This document shows, piece after piece, positions 34,272 to 44,371 of a stretch of DNA of 64,000 bases; positions within the stretch are counted from its first letter, which is position 1; each line of letters begins with the position of its first letter. The DNA is from Sulfitobacter sp. M39. GTDB lineage: Bacteria > Pseudomonadota > Alphaproteobacteria > Rhodobacterales > Rhodobacteraceae. Location: contig NZ_WMDZ01000001.1 in assembly GCF_021735935.1 (NCBI RefSeq), positions 2,790,001 to 2,854,000 of the forward strand. The letters are read 5' to 3'. The notes beneath the pieces were generated by a model. It was not told where the DNA came from and searched no databases. It was given only the letters and a program-made list of their open reading frames with translations. Made by a program: the position numbers and the translations under genes.

Positions 34272-35591
34272 TCAGCGGATGTAGGCATCGCCGTAACCGG
34301 CACCACGCAACTTACCCAAAGCCGCCGGAGCCGCGGACGCGCCAAAGGGCCCCGCCTGCACCGTCAGATAGGTCTTGCCGCCGCGGGTGGACTTGCCGAT
34401 GCGCGCGCCCATACCCATCCGCGCGATACGTTGTGCCGCACGCTGCGCGTTTGCGCTGTCCCCATAGACGCCGATCTGCACATAGGCCTTGCCTGCGGCA
34501 CGCGGGGTCGCTGGGGCTGTGGCGACTGGCTTGGGGGTCGAACGGCTAGAGTAAACCGGCTTGCGCGCGGCAGGTGCTGCGTTCTTGTTGCGTACGATAC
34601 GCTTGACCAGCTGGCCGTTGCGCTTGGCAAAACTCACCTCGCCCAACTCGCGGCGCTGCTGCTCGACCGAGGTATAGGGGTAGACCAGCGGCAAACGCGC
34701 GGTCACGTCCTGCCCTGTGCTTTGGTTCACCAGACGGCGCGGCACGGTGTTGGTCCAGATCAACAGCATCTGGGACCGCCCCTCAAGGTTCTGTTCAGCC
34801 CGCTTGGGGTTCAGACGGTCGTCTTCCCACACGGGACGATATCCTTTGGGCACAGAGACGTTGGCATAGGTGTTCTGGCGGTTAATCGCGACATGTTTCG
34901 GCACGATCCGCGTATGCGCATGCGCCGGTGCGGGTGTCGCAGTGGCTGCGACGCTGCCTGTGGTTGCCCCATAGGACGGCGCAGATGCCACGGCTCCGGC
35001 CTGCGCGGTGGAGCGCAGGATCGGCGCGGTTTGCGGGCCGCAACGCACGGCGAGCCCCTTGGTCCGCGACCCGGAATATTGCTGGCTGATGGCAGAGCGT
35101 CCGGCACAGGTGGTCGGCACCTGCGCCACCGGCGCTTGCGCGCGCGGTGCGGCTGGCACGTCGACCGAGCGTGGCACCGGCTGGCGAACTGGCTTGGGTG
35201 GTTTCTGGCGCACAACGACCGGCTTGGCCTTGCGCTGCGGCAGGGGGCGTGCCGCAACCGTAGGCTGTTTGGCCGCGGCGGGCGCGTTGTTCACGGTGAT
35301 CTGCACCGGCGCGTCAGCACCACCGGCAGGCGCGCTGGCCGCTGTCTGCACATTGGTCGGCTTGAAGCCGCAGACACCCTGACGCTTGCGCGACACGCGC
35401 GGCACCCAGGTCACATTGCCGTCGATACCGGCCCGAATAAACACACAGCCTTTGCTGTCGACATATTGCTTGCCCTTATACGAGGCCGACGGGAATTCCG
35501 CCGGTTGATCGCGAAAGCTTTGCGCTTGGGCAATTCCTGCCCCAAACGTCGTCATCAATGCCGCAACTGCCACAATACTAGTAAATTTCAT
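34272..35591 (-). CDS. Exported SPOR-domain protein
   Basis: A 439-residue exported protein. A signal peptide spans 1-23 (GAGIAQAQ). The middle is low-complexity, rich in Ala, Pro, Lys and Val, and likely a flexible spacer through the periplasm. The last ~75 residues form a SPOR domain (KAYVQIGVYGDSANAQRAA ... TYLTVQAGPFG), which binds denuded peptidoglycan at division sites. A start at 35591 gives the signal peptide; the frame opens 11 codons before. It may act in septation or cell-wall turnover. Confidence 0.92.
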   Translation of the reverse strand: MKFTSIVAVAALMTTFGAGIAQAQSFRDQPAEFPSASYKGKQYVDSKGCVFIRAGIDGNVTWVPRVSRKRQGVCGFKPTNVQTAASAPAGGADAPVQITVNNAPAAAKQPTVAARPLPQRKAKPVVVRQKPPKPVRQPVPRSVDVPAAPRAQAPVAQVPTTCAGRSAISQQYSGSRTKGLAVRCGPQTAPILRSTAQAGAVASAPSYGATTGSVAATATPAPAHAHTRIVPKHVAINRQNTYANVSVPKGYRPVWEDDRLNPKRAEQNLEGRSQMLLIWTNTVPRRLVNQSTGQDVTARLPLVYPYTSVEQQRRELGEVSFAKRNGQLVKRIVRNKNAAPAARKPVYSSRSTPKPVATAPATPRAAGKAYVQIGVYGDSANAQRAAQRIARMGMGARIGKSTRGGKTYLTVQAGPFGASAAPAALGKLRGAGYGDAYIR

Positions 35592-35681
35592 CTGCGCCCC
35601 CACACAATGTAGTACATAAACCATGCGCGATCCCGCTTTCAGAGTAAAGCACCCTGATCACCGGATCGCCCATTTTGCGCC

Positions 35682-36323
35682 TTACTTGGTCCCGAACATC
35701 CGGTCACCGGCGTCACCAAGCCCGGGAATGATATATCCCTGCTCGTTCAGCTTCTCGTCGACCGCCGCGGTGACGATCGGCACATCGGGATGCGCCTCTT
35801 TCATACGGGCCACCCCCTCGGGGGCTGCCAGCAGACACAGGAAGCGGATATTGGTCGCACCGGCTTTCTTCAGCATGTCGATCGCTGCCACGGATGAATT
35901 ACCGGTGGCGAGCATCGGGTCCACGGCAATTACCAGACGGTCGTCCATACCCTCCGGCACCTTGAAATAGTATTCCACCGGCTGCAAAGTTTCCTCGTCA
36001 CGATACAGGCCAACAAAGCCCACCCGTGCCGACGGGATCAGCTCAAGCACGCCGTCCATCAATCCATTGCCCGCCCGCAGGATAGAGATCAGCGCCAGCT
36101 TCTTGCCGTCCAGCGTGGGTGCATCCATCGGCTGCATCGGCGTGTCGATCCGCTTGGTCGTCATCGGCAGGCCGCGGGTCACCTCATAGGCCAAAAGCTG
36201 GCTGATCTCGCGCAGCAACTGGCGGAACGCCGCGGTCGATGTGGATTTATCCCGCATGATTGTCAGCTTGTGCTGCACCAGCGGATGATTAACGACGGTC
36301 AGGTGTTCAACGATATCGGACAT
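35682..36323 (-). CDS. upp: Uracil phosphoribosyltransferase
   Basis: Salvages uracil to UMP with PRPP. The 213-residue product has the PRPP loop [11 protein letters not shown] at ~130, an [11 protein letters not shown] uracil phosphoribosyl-site at ~83 and the closing [15 protein letters not shown] start at ATG 36323 after GGAG; 36338 is also in frame. It is last in the leftward salvage set cdd-deoA-deoB-upp, 165 bases after deoB and separated from it by repeat A copy 3. Confidence 0.96.
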   Translation of the reverse strand: MSDIVEHLTVVNHPLVQHKLTIMRDKSTSTAAFRQLLREISQLLAYEVTRGLPMTTKRIDTPMQPMDAPTLDGKKLALISILRAGNGLMDGVLELIPSARVGFVGLYRDEETLQPVEYYFKVPEGMDDRLVIAVDPMLATGNSSVAAIDMLKKAGATNIRFLCLLAAPEGVARMKEAHPDVPIVTAAVDEKLNEQGYIIPGLGDAGDRMFGTK

Positions 36324-36399
36324 CGGGGCGCTCTCCATATTACTTGGCTGAACTCATGCCCCGAAAAGCCTTGCCCCGCAACCATAGCATCTTCACCAG

Positions 36400-36460
36400 C
36401 TTCATTTTGCCAGTAAACTCCGGGGGAATCGCGGCCCTGCCGCGATGGGGGCTGGCCCCC
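36400..36460 (+). repeat. Dispersed intergenic repeat, family A, copy 3
   Basis: CTTCATTTTGCC and AAACTCCGGGGGA are followed by two hairpins: ATCGCGG-ccctg-CCGCGAT (36428-36446) and GGGGG-ctgg-CCCCC (36447-36460). It lies between deoB and upp, read against their direction. Copy 4 (39460) has the same plan with a compensatory change in the first stem. Confidence 0.88.
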
Positions 36461-36488
36461 ACCCGACCGATACGCCGTCGAACAGAGT

Positions 36489-37682
36489 TTAGTCGGACAC
36501 CGCGACCCCTAGATGCCGCGCCACCAACCCAGCGACATCGCGAAAACCGATCTGCCCCAAGCTGCCAGCACCCTGCCCTGCCACCAGAACCGGTGCCCGT
36601 TCGCGGGTGTGGTCGGTGCCCACCCATGTCGGGTCGTTCCCGTGATCTGCGGTCAGCACCAGCAGATCCCCCTCCCGCAGTTGCCCCAGCAGCTTACCAA
36701 TCTCGGCATCAAACCACTCAAGCGCGCGGGCATAGCCCGACACATCGCGCCGGTGCCCATAAAGACTGTCAAACTCCACAAAGTTCGCAAACGTCAGGCT
36801 GCCGTCTTCGGCGCTCTCGACCAGATCACCAAGATGGTCCATCAACGTCTCGTCCGACCCTTTGCGCACCTCGTCAAAACCGGTCATCGAAAAAATGTCA
36901 CCGATCTTTCCAACGGCATAGACACGGGCACCACTGTCCTGCACCCAGTTGCTTAGCACCGGCGCGGGTGGCGTGATCGCGAAATCGCGACGGCTGGTGG
37001 TGCGGGTAAAGCCGCTTTGCGCATCCCCAATGAAAGGACGCGCGATCACCCGCCCGACTTTCATCTCATGCGCGATCGGGGCCATCTTTTCGCATAGGTC
37101 CAACAGCCGTTGCAGGCCGAAACTCTCTTCATGCGCGGCGATCTGCAACACGCTGTCAGCCGAGGTATAGCAGATCGGGAAACCGGTCTTGATATGCTGC
37201 GCGCCGAACTCCTCGATAATGGCGGTGCCGGGGGCGTGGCAATTCCCCAAAATCTCGTCCGTGCCGGCAAAGGCGGCAAGCTGCGCAACAAGCGCGGGCG
37301 GAAAGGATCTCGACACATCGGGGAAGTAATGCCACTCCCACGGGACCGGCAAACCGGCCAATTCCCAATGGCCCGAGGGCGTATCCTTGCCGCGCGAGAT
37401 TTCTGTCGCCGCGCCCCATGTGCCGCTGACGGCGCCATCAAGGGTTGCGATATGCAGCCCGCTGGCCAGTTCGATCGCAGGGCCAAGCCCCAGCGACGCC
37501 ATATGCGGCACGTTCAAAGGGCCGCTGCGCCCGTCTTCTGCACGGCCCTCCGCACAGGCCTGCGCAATATGGCCAAGGGTATTCGCGCCGGTGTCCGGCA
37601 CACGCCCGTTAAAGAAGGTGTCCGCATCAGGGGCACCGCCGATACCGACTGAATCCATCACAACCAGAAAAGCACGCGCCAT
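36489..37682 (-). CDS. deoB: Phosphopentomutase
   Basis: Interconverts (deoxy)ribose-1- and 5-phosphate in nucleoside breakdown. The 397-residue alkaline-phosphatase-fold enzyme has the metal/phospho site [13 protein letters not shown] at the start, [12 protein letters not shown] (~98) and [18 protein letters not shown] (~345). The ATG 37682 overlaps the deoA stop by one base (TGATG). It converts the product of DeoA. Confidence 0.96.
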   Translation of the reverse strand: MARAFLVVMDSVGIGGAPDADTFFNGRVPDTGANTLGHIAQACAEGRAEDGRSGPLNVPHMASLGLGPAIELASGLHIATLDGAVSGTWGAATEISRGKDTPSGHWELAGLPVPWEWHYFPDVSRSFPPALVAQLAAFAGTDEILGNCHAPGTAIIEEFGAQHIKTGFPICYTSADSVLQIAAHEESFGLQRLLDLCEKMAPIAHEMKVGRVIARPFIGDAQSGFTRTTSRRDFAITPPAPVLSNWVQDSGARVYAVGKIGDIFSMTGFDEVRKGSDETLMDHLGDLVESAEDGSLTFANFVEFDSLYGHRRDVSGYARALEWFDAEIGKLLGQLREGDLLVLTADHGNDPTWVGTDHTRERAPVLVAGQGAGSLGQIGFRDVAGLVARHLGVAVSD

Positions 37683-38986
37683 CAACCGACCCTCTCTACA
37701 ATCAAATCCGGCACGGCGACCGGTTTCGGGCCGATGGTGATCGCACCGCGCACCGCCTGTGCGGCCCGCTCTGCGTCACCGGCGCGGGCGGCATGGACCA
37801 CCGCCAGTGGCCCCTTAGACGATACTTTTGCTCCCAGGCGGACGACATCCGAAATCCCCACGGCCGGGTTGATCTGGTCCGTCTCGACCGCGCGCCCGCC
37901 ACCCAAAGCGACGACCGCAAGGCCCAACGCCTCCCCATCAATCGCGGTCACATATCCGGTTTTCGGTGCGGGGACCTCTGCGATGATCGTCGCCTCGGGC
38001 AGGAACCGCGTCCAGTTTTCGACAAACTTCGCAGGCCCGCCCATGGCCGCGATCATCACGCCAAAGCGTTCCGCCGCGCGGCCCGACCGGATCGCCTGCA
38101 CGATCATATCCGCCCCGACCTGCACATCGCCCGCCAGCCCTGCATTGGCCAGCAACACCCCCCCAAGAGCCGCACAGACTGAGACAATAGGCCCCTTGTT
38201 GTGCCCCGTCAGCACGCGCATCACCTCGGCCACTTCCAGTGCGTTGCCAAGGCTGGGCACCAGGGGCTGGCTCATATCGCTGATCACCGCCGTCGTACGG
38301 CATCCACTCGCATTCGCAGTCTTGGTCAACGCCGTCGCCAGCGCCTGCGCCTGCGCCAGATCTTTCATGAAGGCACCGCTGCCGACCTTGACGTCCAACA
38401 CCAGACCATCCAGCCCCGCCGCCAGCTTCTTCGACAGGATCGACGCGGTGATCAGATCAAGGCTGTCCACGGTCGAAGACACATCGCGCACCGCATAAAG
38501 CCGCTTGTCCGCGGGGGCGATACCGTCGGTAGCACTGACAATCGCACAGCCTGCCTCGGCCACTACGGCGCGAAACTGCGCCTCGTCCAAGGTGGTATTC
38601 ACCCCCGGAATGGCCTCAAGCTTGTCCAGAGTCCCGCCTGTATGCCCCAGCCCACGCCCCGAGATCATCGGCACATAGGCTCCGCAGGCGGCCAAGGCAG
38701 GGGCCAGCACAAGGCTGACGCAATCGCCCACACCGCCGGTAGAATGCTTATCCAGCACCGGCCCGTTCAGATCCCAGTCGAACACCCGCCCGCTGTCGCG
38801 CATGGCGAGCGTCAGGGCCACGCGGCCCACATCGCTCAGCCCGACCTGACAGACCCCCATCGCAAAGGCCCCCGCCTGCGCATCACTGACCCGCCCGTCG
38901 GCAAGGGCCATCGCGAACCAGACAAGCTCTTCTCGGTTCAGCGACCGCCGGTGCCGCAGTTTGGACAGGATCGCGCGGGCATCCAT
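37682..38986 (-). CDS. deoA: Thymidine phosphorylase
   Basis: Cleaves thymidine with phosphate into thymine and deoxyribose-1-phosphate. The 434-residue product has the DeoA/TrpD-like [13 protein letters not shown] (~83-95) and [17 protein letters not shown] (~108-124) motifs. Its stop overlaps deoB's start, and cdd lies three bases upstream, so the three are one transcript. Confidence 0.96.
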   Translation of the reverse strand: MDARAILSKLRHRRSLNREELVWFAMALADGRVSDAQAGAFAMGVCQVGLSDVGRVALTLAMRDSGRVFDWDLNGPVLDKHSTGGVGDCVSLVLAPALAACGAYVPMISGRGLGHTGGTLDKLEAIPGVNTTLDEAQFRAVVAEAGCAIVSATDGIAPADKRLYAVRDVSSTVDSLDLITASILSKKLAAGLDGLVLDVKVGSGAFMKDLAQAQALATALTKTANASGCRTTAVISDMSQPLVPSLGNALEVAEVMRVLTGHNKGPIVSVCAALGGVLLANAGLAGDVQVGADMIVQAIRSGRAAERFGVMIAAMGGPAKFVENWTRFLPEATIIAEVPAPKTGYVTAIDGEALGLAVVALGGGRAVETDQINPAVGISDVVRLGAKVSSKGPLAVVHAARAGDAERAAQAVRGAITIGPKPVAVPDLIVERVG

Positions 38987-38989
38987 GGC

Positions 38990-39385
38990 TTAGCCCTCCA
39001 TATGCGCGCGGCCAAACGCACCGGGCAACAGCTCGGCCATCGTCATCACCTCTTCAACGCCCGACAGGGTCGCCATCGTCACCCGCGCGTCCCCCTGACC
39101 GAATTCCGCCAGTTTCTGACGGCAGCCGCCACAGGGCGTGACGGGCGTGGGGCTGCCCGCAATCACATAGGCCTCGACAAAAGCCGTCTCGCCCGCCGCG
39201 ATCATGGCGGCGATGGCACCGGCTTCGGCACAGGTGCCTTCCGGGTAGGCGACGTTTTCCACGTTGCAGCCGACAAACACCGCACCCGAGGCCGTGCGCA
39301 ACGCGGCCCCCACCTTGAAGTTGGAATAGGGCGCATAGGCATTTTCCTGCACGGCGCTGGCGTGCTGTCGCAAATCACTGGTCAT
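38990..39385 (-). CDS. cdd: Cytidine deaminase
   Basis: Zinc enzyme that turns (deoxy)cytidine into (deoxy)uridine. The 131-residue product shows the zinc/catalytic motif PEGTCAEAGAI (Cys and Glu) and PCGGCRQKLAEF (the other two zinc cysteines). I use ATG 39385 (MTSDLRQHA), which has GGGGGA upstream; the frame starts 14 codons earlier. First gene of cdd-deoA-deoB(-upp). Confidence 0.95.
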   Translation of the reverse strand: MTSDLRQHASAVQENAYAPYSNFKVGAALRTASGAVFVGCNVENVAYPEGTCAEAGAIAAMIAAGETAFVEAYVIAGSPTPVTPCGGCRQKLAEFGQGDARVTMATLSGVEEVMTMAELLPGAFGRAHMEG

Positions 39386-39637
39386 AATTCCCCCAAGTTT
39401 CACAAAACTATAAAAACCTTTCGCCAAAGTTGCGATGCCAAAAGCGGAAAAATGCCATGCTTCATTTTGCCAGACAAACTCCGGGGGAATCGTGGCCTGT
39501 CACGATGGGGGCTGGCCCCCTTCCCGCCCCACAATCTGCGCCGCATGGGCGGTGACACGCCCCGCTCCAAAAGTCGTGTTGGCGCGGCTGGCAAAATAGT
39601 TTAACGCTAAACTACTCTCTTAAAGGACCGCCAAAAC
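39386..39637. promoter_or_regulatory. cdd/maeB divergent region
   Basis: A 252-base gap that must drive the salvage operon leftward and maeB rightward. More than half is repeat A copy 4 and its flanks. Near maeB a TTAACGCTAAAC stretch precedes the AAAGGA ribosome site. No clear operator is visible. Confidence 0.5.
39460..39520 (+). repeat. Dispersed intergenic repeat, family A, copy 4
   Basis: Nearly the same as copy 3, but its first hairpin is ATCGTG-gcctgt-CACGAT (39489-39506): a C:G pair of copy 3 is a T:A pair here. The second stem GGGGG-ctgg-CCCCC is unchanged. Confidence 0.88.
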
Positions 39638-41911
39638 ATGACCGATGCGCCCAATCTGCGCCAAGCCGCACTTGACTATCACGCTTTCCCCAAGCCCGGA
39701 AAACTCGAAGTACGCGCAACCAAACCACTGGCGAACGGCCGCGATCTGGCGCGCGCCTATTCCCCCGGCGTGGCCGAAGCCTGTCTTGAAATCAAGGCCG
39801 ACCCGACCACTGCCGCGCATTACACCACCCGCGCGAACCTTGTGGGTGTGGTGACCAATGGCACGGCGGTTCTGGGGCTTGGCAACATCGGCGCGCTGGC
39901 CTCCAAACCGGTGATGGAGGGCAAGGCCGTCCTGTTCAAGAAATTCGCCAATATCGATTGCTTCGACATCGAGCTGGACCAGAATGACCCTGAAAAGCTC
40001 GCTGAACTGGTCTGCGCGCTAGAGCCGACCTTCGGCGCGATCAACCTCGAAGACATCAAGGCCCCCGACTGCTTTACCGTCGAACGCATCTGCCGCGAGC
40101 GGATGAACATTCCGGTTTTCCACGATGACCAGCACGGCACCGCGATTGTCGTCGGGGCCGCCGTGAAGAACGCGCTTTTCGTGGCGGGCAAGAAGTTCGA
40201 GGACATCAAGATCGTATCCACAGGCGGCGGTGCGGCGGGCATTGCTTGTCTGAACATGCTGCTGAAACTCGGCGTGAAGCGCGAGAACATCTGGCTTTGT
40301 GACATTCACGGTCTGGTCTACGAGGGCCGCGAGATCGACATGAACCCGATCAAATCGGAATACGCGCAAAAATCCGACCTGCGTGATCTCGCCGATGTGA
40401 TACATGACGCCGATCTGTTCCTCGGCCTCTCTGGTCCCGGCGTCCTGAGCCCCGAAATGGTGCAGAAAATGGCACCGAAGCCGATCATCTTTGCGCTGGC
40501 CAACCCCACCCCGGAAATCATGCCCGATCTGGCCCGCGCGGTGGCCCCTGATGCGATTATCGCAACAGGACGGTCGGATTTTCCCAATCAGGTCAACAAC
40601 GTATTGTGCTTTCCCTTTATCTTCCGCGGTGCGCTGGATGTGGGGGCAACCACGATCAATGACGAGATGAAGATCGCCTGTATCGACGGGATCGCCGCGC
40701 TTGCCCGTGCCACCACCTCGGCCGAGGCTGCCGCCGCCTATCAGGGCGAACAGCTGACCTTCGGCCCCGACTACCTGATCCCCAAACCTTTTGACCCGCG
40801 CCTGATCGGTGTCGTCTCTACCGCCGTCGCGAAAGCCGCGATGGACACCGGCGTCGCCACCCGCCCGATCGAGGATCTGGCCGCCTATCGCCACAAGCTG
40901 GACAGCTCGGTCTTTAAATCCTCTATGCTGATGCGCCCCGTGTTCGAGGCCGCGCGCGTGGCCCCGCGCCGGATCGTCTTTGCCGAAGGCGAAGACGAAC
41001 GCGTGCTGCGCGCCGCTCAAGCGATGGTGGAGGAAACCAAGGAACGCCCGATCCTGATCGGCCGTCCCGAGGTGATCGAACGGCGCATCGAAAAGGCTGG
41101 TCTGACAATCAAGCTGGGCGAGACGGTGGATCTGGTGAACCCCGAAAACGACCCGCGCTACCGCGACTATTGGGAGACCTATCACAACCTGATGGCCCGC
41201 CGCGGCGTGTCGCCCGATATCGCGCGCGCCATCATGCGCACCAATACCACCGCCATCGGCGCGGTGATGGTGCACCGAGAAGAGGCCGACAGCCTGATCT
41301 GCGGCACCTTCGGGGAATTCCGCTGGCATATGAATTATATCGAACAGGTTCTCGGTCGCGACGGGCGGCGCCCCCATGGGGCCCTGTCGCTGATGATCCT
41401 GGAAGATGGGCCCTTGTTTATCGCGGATACGCAGGTGCATCTGCACCCCACCCCCGAACAGATCGCCGAAATCGCCATCGGCGCTGCACGTCACGTGCAA
41501 CGTTTCGGCATCGAACCCAAGATCGCCCTGTGTTCGCAAAGCCAGTTCGGCAATCAGGGCGAAGGGTCGGGCAAACGTCTGCGCGCGGCGCTGCGGCTGC
41601 TGGATGCGGGCAACCATGATTTCTGCTATGAGGGCGAGATGAACATCGACGCCGCGCTCGACCCCGAGCTGCGCAGCCGTCTGCTGCCCTCGAACCGGAT
41701 GGAAGGTGCTGCGAATGTGCTTGTCTTTGCCCATGCGGATGCGGCATCGGGCGTGCGCAATATTCTGAAGATGAAGGGAGGCGGGCTTGAGGTCGGGCCG
41801 ATCCTGATGGGGATGGGCAACCGTGCTCATATCGTCTCTCCGTCGATCACCGCGCGCGGGCTGCTGAACGTCGGTGCGATCGCCGGTACGCCGGTCGCCG
41901 AATACGGCTGA
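39638..41911 (+). CDS. maeB: NADP-dependent malic enzyme with phosphotransacetylase-like domain
   Basis: Decarboxylates malate to pyruvate with NADPH formation. The 757-residue protein has an N-terminal malic domain (KAYSPGVAEACLEI-type region near 45, FHDDQHGTAIV at ~164) and NAD(P)-binding STGGGAAGIACLN (~196), then from ~430 a phosphate acetyltransferase-like domain (EGEDERVLRAAQAM). The fusion is the alphaproteobacterial/enterobacterial MaeB form; the second domain is usually regulatory (acetyl-CoA sensing) and not enzymatic. A single gene with AAAGGA upstream. Confidence 0.95.
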   Translation: MTDAPNLRQAALDYHAFPKPGKLEVRATKPLANGRDLARAYSPGVAEACLEIKADPTTAAHYTTRANLVGVVTNGTAVLGLGNIGALASKPVMEGKAVLFKKFANIDCFDIELDQNDPEKLAELVCALEPTFGAINLEDIKAPDCFTVERICRERMNIPVFHDDQHGTAIVVGAAVKNALFVAGKKFEDIKIVSTGGGAAGIACLNMLLKLGVKRENIWLCDIHGLVYEGREIDMNPIKSEYAQKSDLRDLADVIHDADLFLGLSGPGVLSPEMVQKMAPKPIIFALANPTPEIMPDLARAVAPDAIIATGRSDFPNQVNNVLCFPFIFRGALDVGATTINDEMKIACIDGIAALARATTSAEAAAAYQGEQLTFGPDYLIPKPFDPRLIGVVSTAVAKAAMDTGVATRPIEDLAAYRHKLDSSVFKSSMLMRPVFEAARVAPRRIVFAEGEDERVLRAAQAMVEETKERPILIGRPEVIERRIEKAGLTIKLGETVDLVNPENDPRYRDYWETYHNLMARRGVSPDIARAIMRTNTTAIGAVMVHREEADSLICGTFGEFRWHMNYIEQVLGRDGRRPHGALSLMILEDGPLFIADTQVHLHPTPEQIAEIAIGAARHVQRFGIEPKIALCSQSQFGNQGEGSGKRLRAALRLLDAGNHDFCYEGEMNIDAALDPELRSRLLPSNRMEGAANVLVFAHADAASGVRNILKMKGGGLEVGPILMGMGNRAHIVSPSITARGLLNVGAIAGTPVAEYG

Positions 41912-41971
41912 CGCCCCGCGTGAAAACGCCGCCCTTATGCGGGGCGGCGCGTGGACCGGAACCGGCCGGAA

Positions 41972-42100
41972 TTACTTGGCCGGTTTGGCGCCCTTGGCCG
42001 CAAAGGGTGCCTTGATGTCAGACACGCTGCTTGGCATCGGCTTGGCAGGCCGTGCGTCTGCTTTGGCCTTTTTCTTCTTATTGGCGAGCTTATCACCCAT
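41972..42100 (-). CDS. Small lysine/alanine-rich protein, 42 residues
   Basis: A short leftward gene: MGDKLANKKKKAKADARPAK, then MPSSVSDIKAPFAAKGAKPAK. It is strongly basic and probably nucleic-acid or ribosome associated (inference from composition). The ATG 42100 has AAAGG nine bases before; the frame opens at 42190 without a ribosome site. It ends 60 bases after maeB, convergently. Confidence 0.6.
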   Translation of the reverse strand: MGDKLANKKKKAKADARPAKPMPSSVSDIKAPFAAKGAKPAK

Positions 42101-42404
42101 TGTTCTGAACCTTTGTTCAAAGACGAAGGGCGGCGACATGCCGTCCCTATCCACGATGCTGCGCCCCTTTGCGCGATTGATCTGATCCAAATTCGACGCG
42201 GTAGGTCATATTCGACACGCGCTGTGCGAAATTCTGTGCGCTATCGGAAATAGGCCGAAACGCGCTTGTAAATTTTGACACCGCGCGCGGGGGAGCGGCT
42301 GTAAATTCTATTGCCGGATGGCCGCGATATAGGCGCAAGGTCTTGCTCTTTCCTGCAGCCGTGGCCTACCAAATGGTATTCGCGTTCACGGGAGGGAGCC
42401 GCAT
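42101..42404. other. Gene-free gap of 304 bases upstream of prpE
   Basis: No convincing frame. It must hold the promoter of the 42-residue gene (leftward) and that of prpE (rightward). A CTTTG-tt-CAAAG dyad lies at 42111-42122, close to the small gene's start. The part nearest prpE has an AT-rich GTAAATTCTATT. GGGAGGGAG is the prpE ribosome site. Confidence 0.6.
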
Positions 42405-44300
42405 ATGGGATATCACGACATTTACAAAAGCTGTCAGGACAACCCCGAAGCCTACTGGCTAGAGCAGTCCAAAGCCATCGATTGGGAGGAAGAGCCCCGT
42501 CAGGCGTTGTTCGACAAGGGCAATGATCTGTACGAATGGTTCGCCGACGCCAAAGTAAATGCGTGCTATAACGCCGTTGACCGCCATGTGGAAAACGGCC
42601 GTGCCGATCAAGTGGCGATCATCCATGACAGCCCGATCACCGGCACCCAGACCAAGATCACCTTTGCCGAGCTGCAAACCCGCGTCGCCGCTGTCGCCGG
42701 TGCGCTACAGGCCAATGGCGTGGGCAAAGGCGACCGCGTGATCATCTATATGCCGATGGTCCCCGAAGCGCTTGAGGCGATGCTCGCCTGCGCACGGATC
42801 GGGGCGGTACATTCGGTCGTGTTCGGCGGCTTTGCCTCGAACGAACTAGCCGTGCGGATCAACGACTGCACCCCCAAAGCGATCATCGCCGCTTCCTGCG
42901 GGTTGGAACCAGCGCGCGTCGTGGCCTATAAGCCGCTGCTTGACGGGGCCATTGAACAGGCCGACCACAAACCCGATTTCTGCCTGATCCTGCAACGCGA
43001 ACAGGCCCCCTGCGATCTGACACCGGGGCGCGATCTGGATTGGCACGAAGCGCAAAAAGGCACCACCCCCGCGCCCTGCGTCGCGGTGGAGGGCAACCAC
43101 CCTGCCTACATTCTTTACACCTCGGGCACGACCGGCGCGCCCAAGGGCGTGGTGCGCCAAACCGCGGGGCATCTGGTGGCGCTGAACTGGACGATGAAGA
43201 ACATCTACAACGTCGATCCGGGCGATGTCTTCTGGGCTGCCTCCGATGTGGGCTGGGTCGTGGGGCACAGCTATATCTGCTATGGCCCACTGGTGCATGG
43301 CAACACCACCGTTGTGTTCGAAGGCAAGCCCGTGGGCACACCCGACGCGGGCACCTTCTGGCGCGTCATTTCCGAACACAATGTCCGCAGCTTCTTTACC
43401 GCCCCCACCGCGATCCGCGCCGTCAAACGCGAAGATCCCAAGGGCGAGGAGATTGGCAAATACGACATTTCCTGCTTGCGCGCGCTGTATCTCGCGGGCG
43501 AGCGCGCCGACCCCGACACCGTGATCTGGGCGCAGGAAAAGCTGGGCAAACCCGTCTATGACCATTGGTGGCAGACCGAAACCGGCTATACCATCGTCGG
43601 CAACCCCGCCGGACTGGAGGCGCTGCCGGTCAAGGTCGGCTCCCCCACGGTGCCGATGCCGGGCTATGACGTGCAGATCCTGAACGAGGCGGGTGAACCG
43701 CAACCCGCGGGCACGTTGGGGTCTATCGCGATCAAACTGCCCCTGCCCCCCGGCACGCTGCCCACCCTTTGGAATGCCGAAGATCGCTTCCGCAAAAGTT
43801 ACCTCACGACCTATCCCGGATACTACGAAACCGGCGATGCGGGAAAGATCGACGAGGATGGATATCTTTATATCATGGCGCGCACCGATGACGTGATCAA
43901 CGTCGCCGGTCACCGCTTGTCCACCGGCGCGATGGAGGAGGTTCTGGCTGACCACCCCGATGTGGCTGAATGTGCTGTGATCGGCGTCAGCGATCCGCTG
44001 AAGGGCCAAGCCCCGATGGGGTTTGTGTGCCTGTCAAAAGGGGTCGACCGCCCCCATGCCGAGATTGCAGCCGAATGCCAGCAACGGGTGCGTGACCAGA
44101 TCGGGCCAGTGGCAGCCTATAAGATGACGCTGGTGGTGGATCGCTTGCCCAAGACGCGTTCAGGCAAAATCCTGCGGGCGACAATGGTCAAACTGGCGGA
44201 TGCAGAGCCGTTCAAATTGCCCGCTACGATCGACGATCCGGCCATTCTGGACGAGATAAAGTCGGCGCTGCAAACCATCGGCTACGCCAAGGACGCCTGA
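42405..44300 (+). CDS. prpE: Propionyl-CoA synthetase
   Basis: An AMP-forming acyl-CoA synthetase that activates propionate (and acetate). The 631-residue product has the P-loop-like YTSGTTGAPKGVVR (~238), YDHWWQTETGY (~384) and the catalytic lysine in KTRSGKILR near the C-terminus. Sequence style (DWEEEPRQALFD, WTMKNIYNVDPGDVFW) points to PrpE more than Acs. In Rhodobacterales it feeds methylmalonyl-CoA or methylcitrate routes, which are not in the window. A strong terminator follows. Confidence 0.93.
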   Translation: MGYHDIYKSCQDNPEAYWLEQSKAIDWEEEPRQALFDKGNDLYEWFADAKVNACYNAVDRHVENGRADQVAIIHDSPITGTQTKITFAELQTRVAAVAGALQANGVGKGDRVIIYMPMVPEALEAMLACARIGAVHSVVFGGFASNELAVRINDCTPKAIIAASCGLEPARVVAYKPLLDGAIEQADHKPDFCLILQREQAPCDLTPGRDLDWHEAQKGTTPAPCVAVEGNHPAYILYTSGTTGAPKGVVRQTAGHLVALNWTMKNIYNVDPGDVFWAASDVGWVVGHSYICYGPLVHGNTTVVFEGKPVGTPDAGTFWRVISEHNVRSFFTAPTAIRAVKREDPKGEEIGKYDISCLRALYLAGERADPDTVIWAQEKLGKPVYDHWWQTETGYTIVGNPAGLEALPVKVGSPTVPMPGYDVQILNEAGEPQPAGTLGSIAIKLPLPPGTLPTLWNAEDRFRKSYLTTYPGYYETGDAGKIDEDGYLYIMARTDDVINVAGHRLSTGAMEEVLADHPDVAECAVIGVSDPLKGQAPMGFVCLSKGVDRPHAEIAAECQQRVRDQIGPVAAYKMTLVVDRLPKTRSGKILRATMVKLADAEPFKLPATIDDPAILDEIKSALQTIGYAKDA

Positions 44301-44323
44301 TAGATCCGGCACCCCAGAACGCG

Positions 44324-44351
44324 AAAAAGGCGGCTATAACAGCCGCCTTTT
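44324..44351. terminator. Rho-independent terminator after prpE
   Basis: AAAAGGCGGCT (44325-44335) and AGCCGCCTTTT (44341-44351) pair over a 5-base loop, with A and T runs on either side, serving prpE and the convergent CsbD gene. Confidence 0.92.
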
Positions 44352-44371
44352 CTATTCAATATCTAGGCCAG

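Noticed and set aside
36340..36627. 95-residue leftward frame across repeat A copy 3
   Set aside because: It consists of the palindromic repeat and the end of deoB read in another frame.
40019..41830. Leftward open frame of 603 residues inside maeB
   Set aside because: Codon-position GC shadow of maeB; His/Asp/Gly-rich with no recognisable domain or ribosome site.
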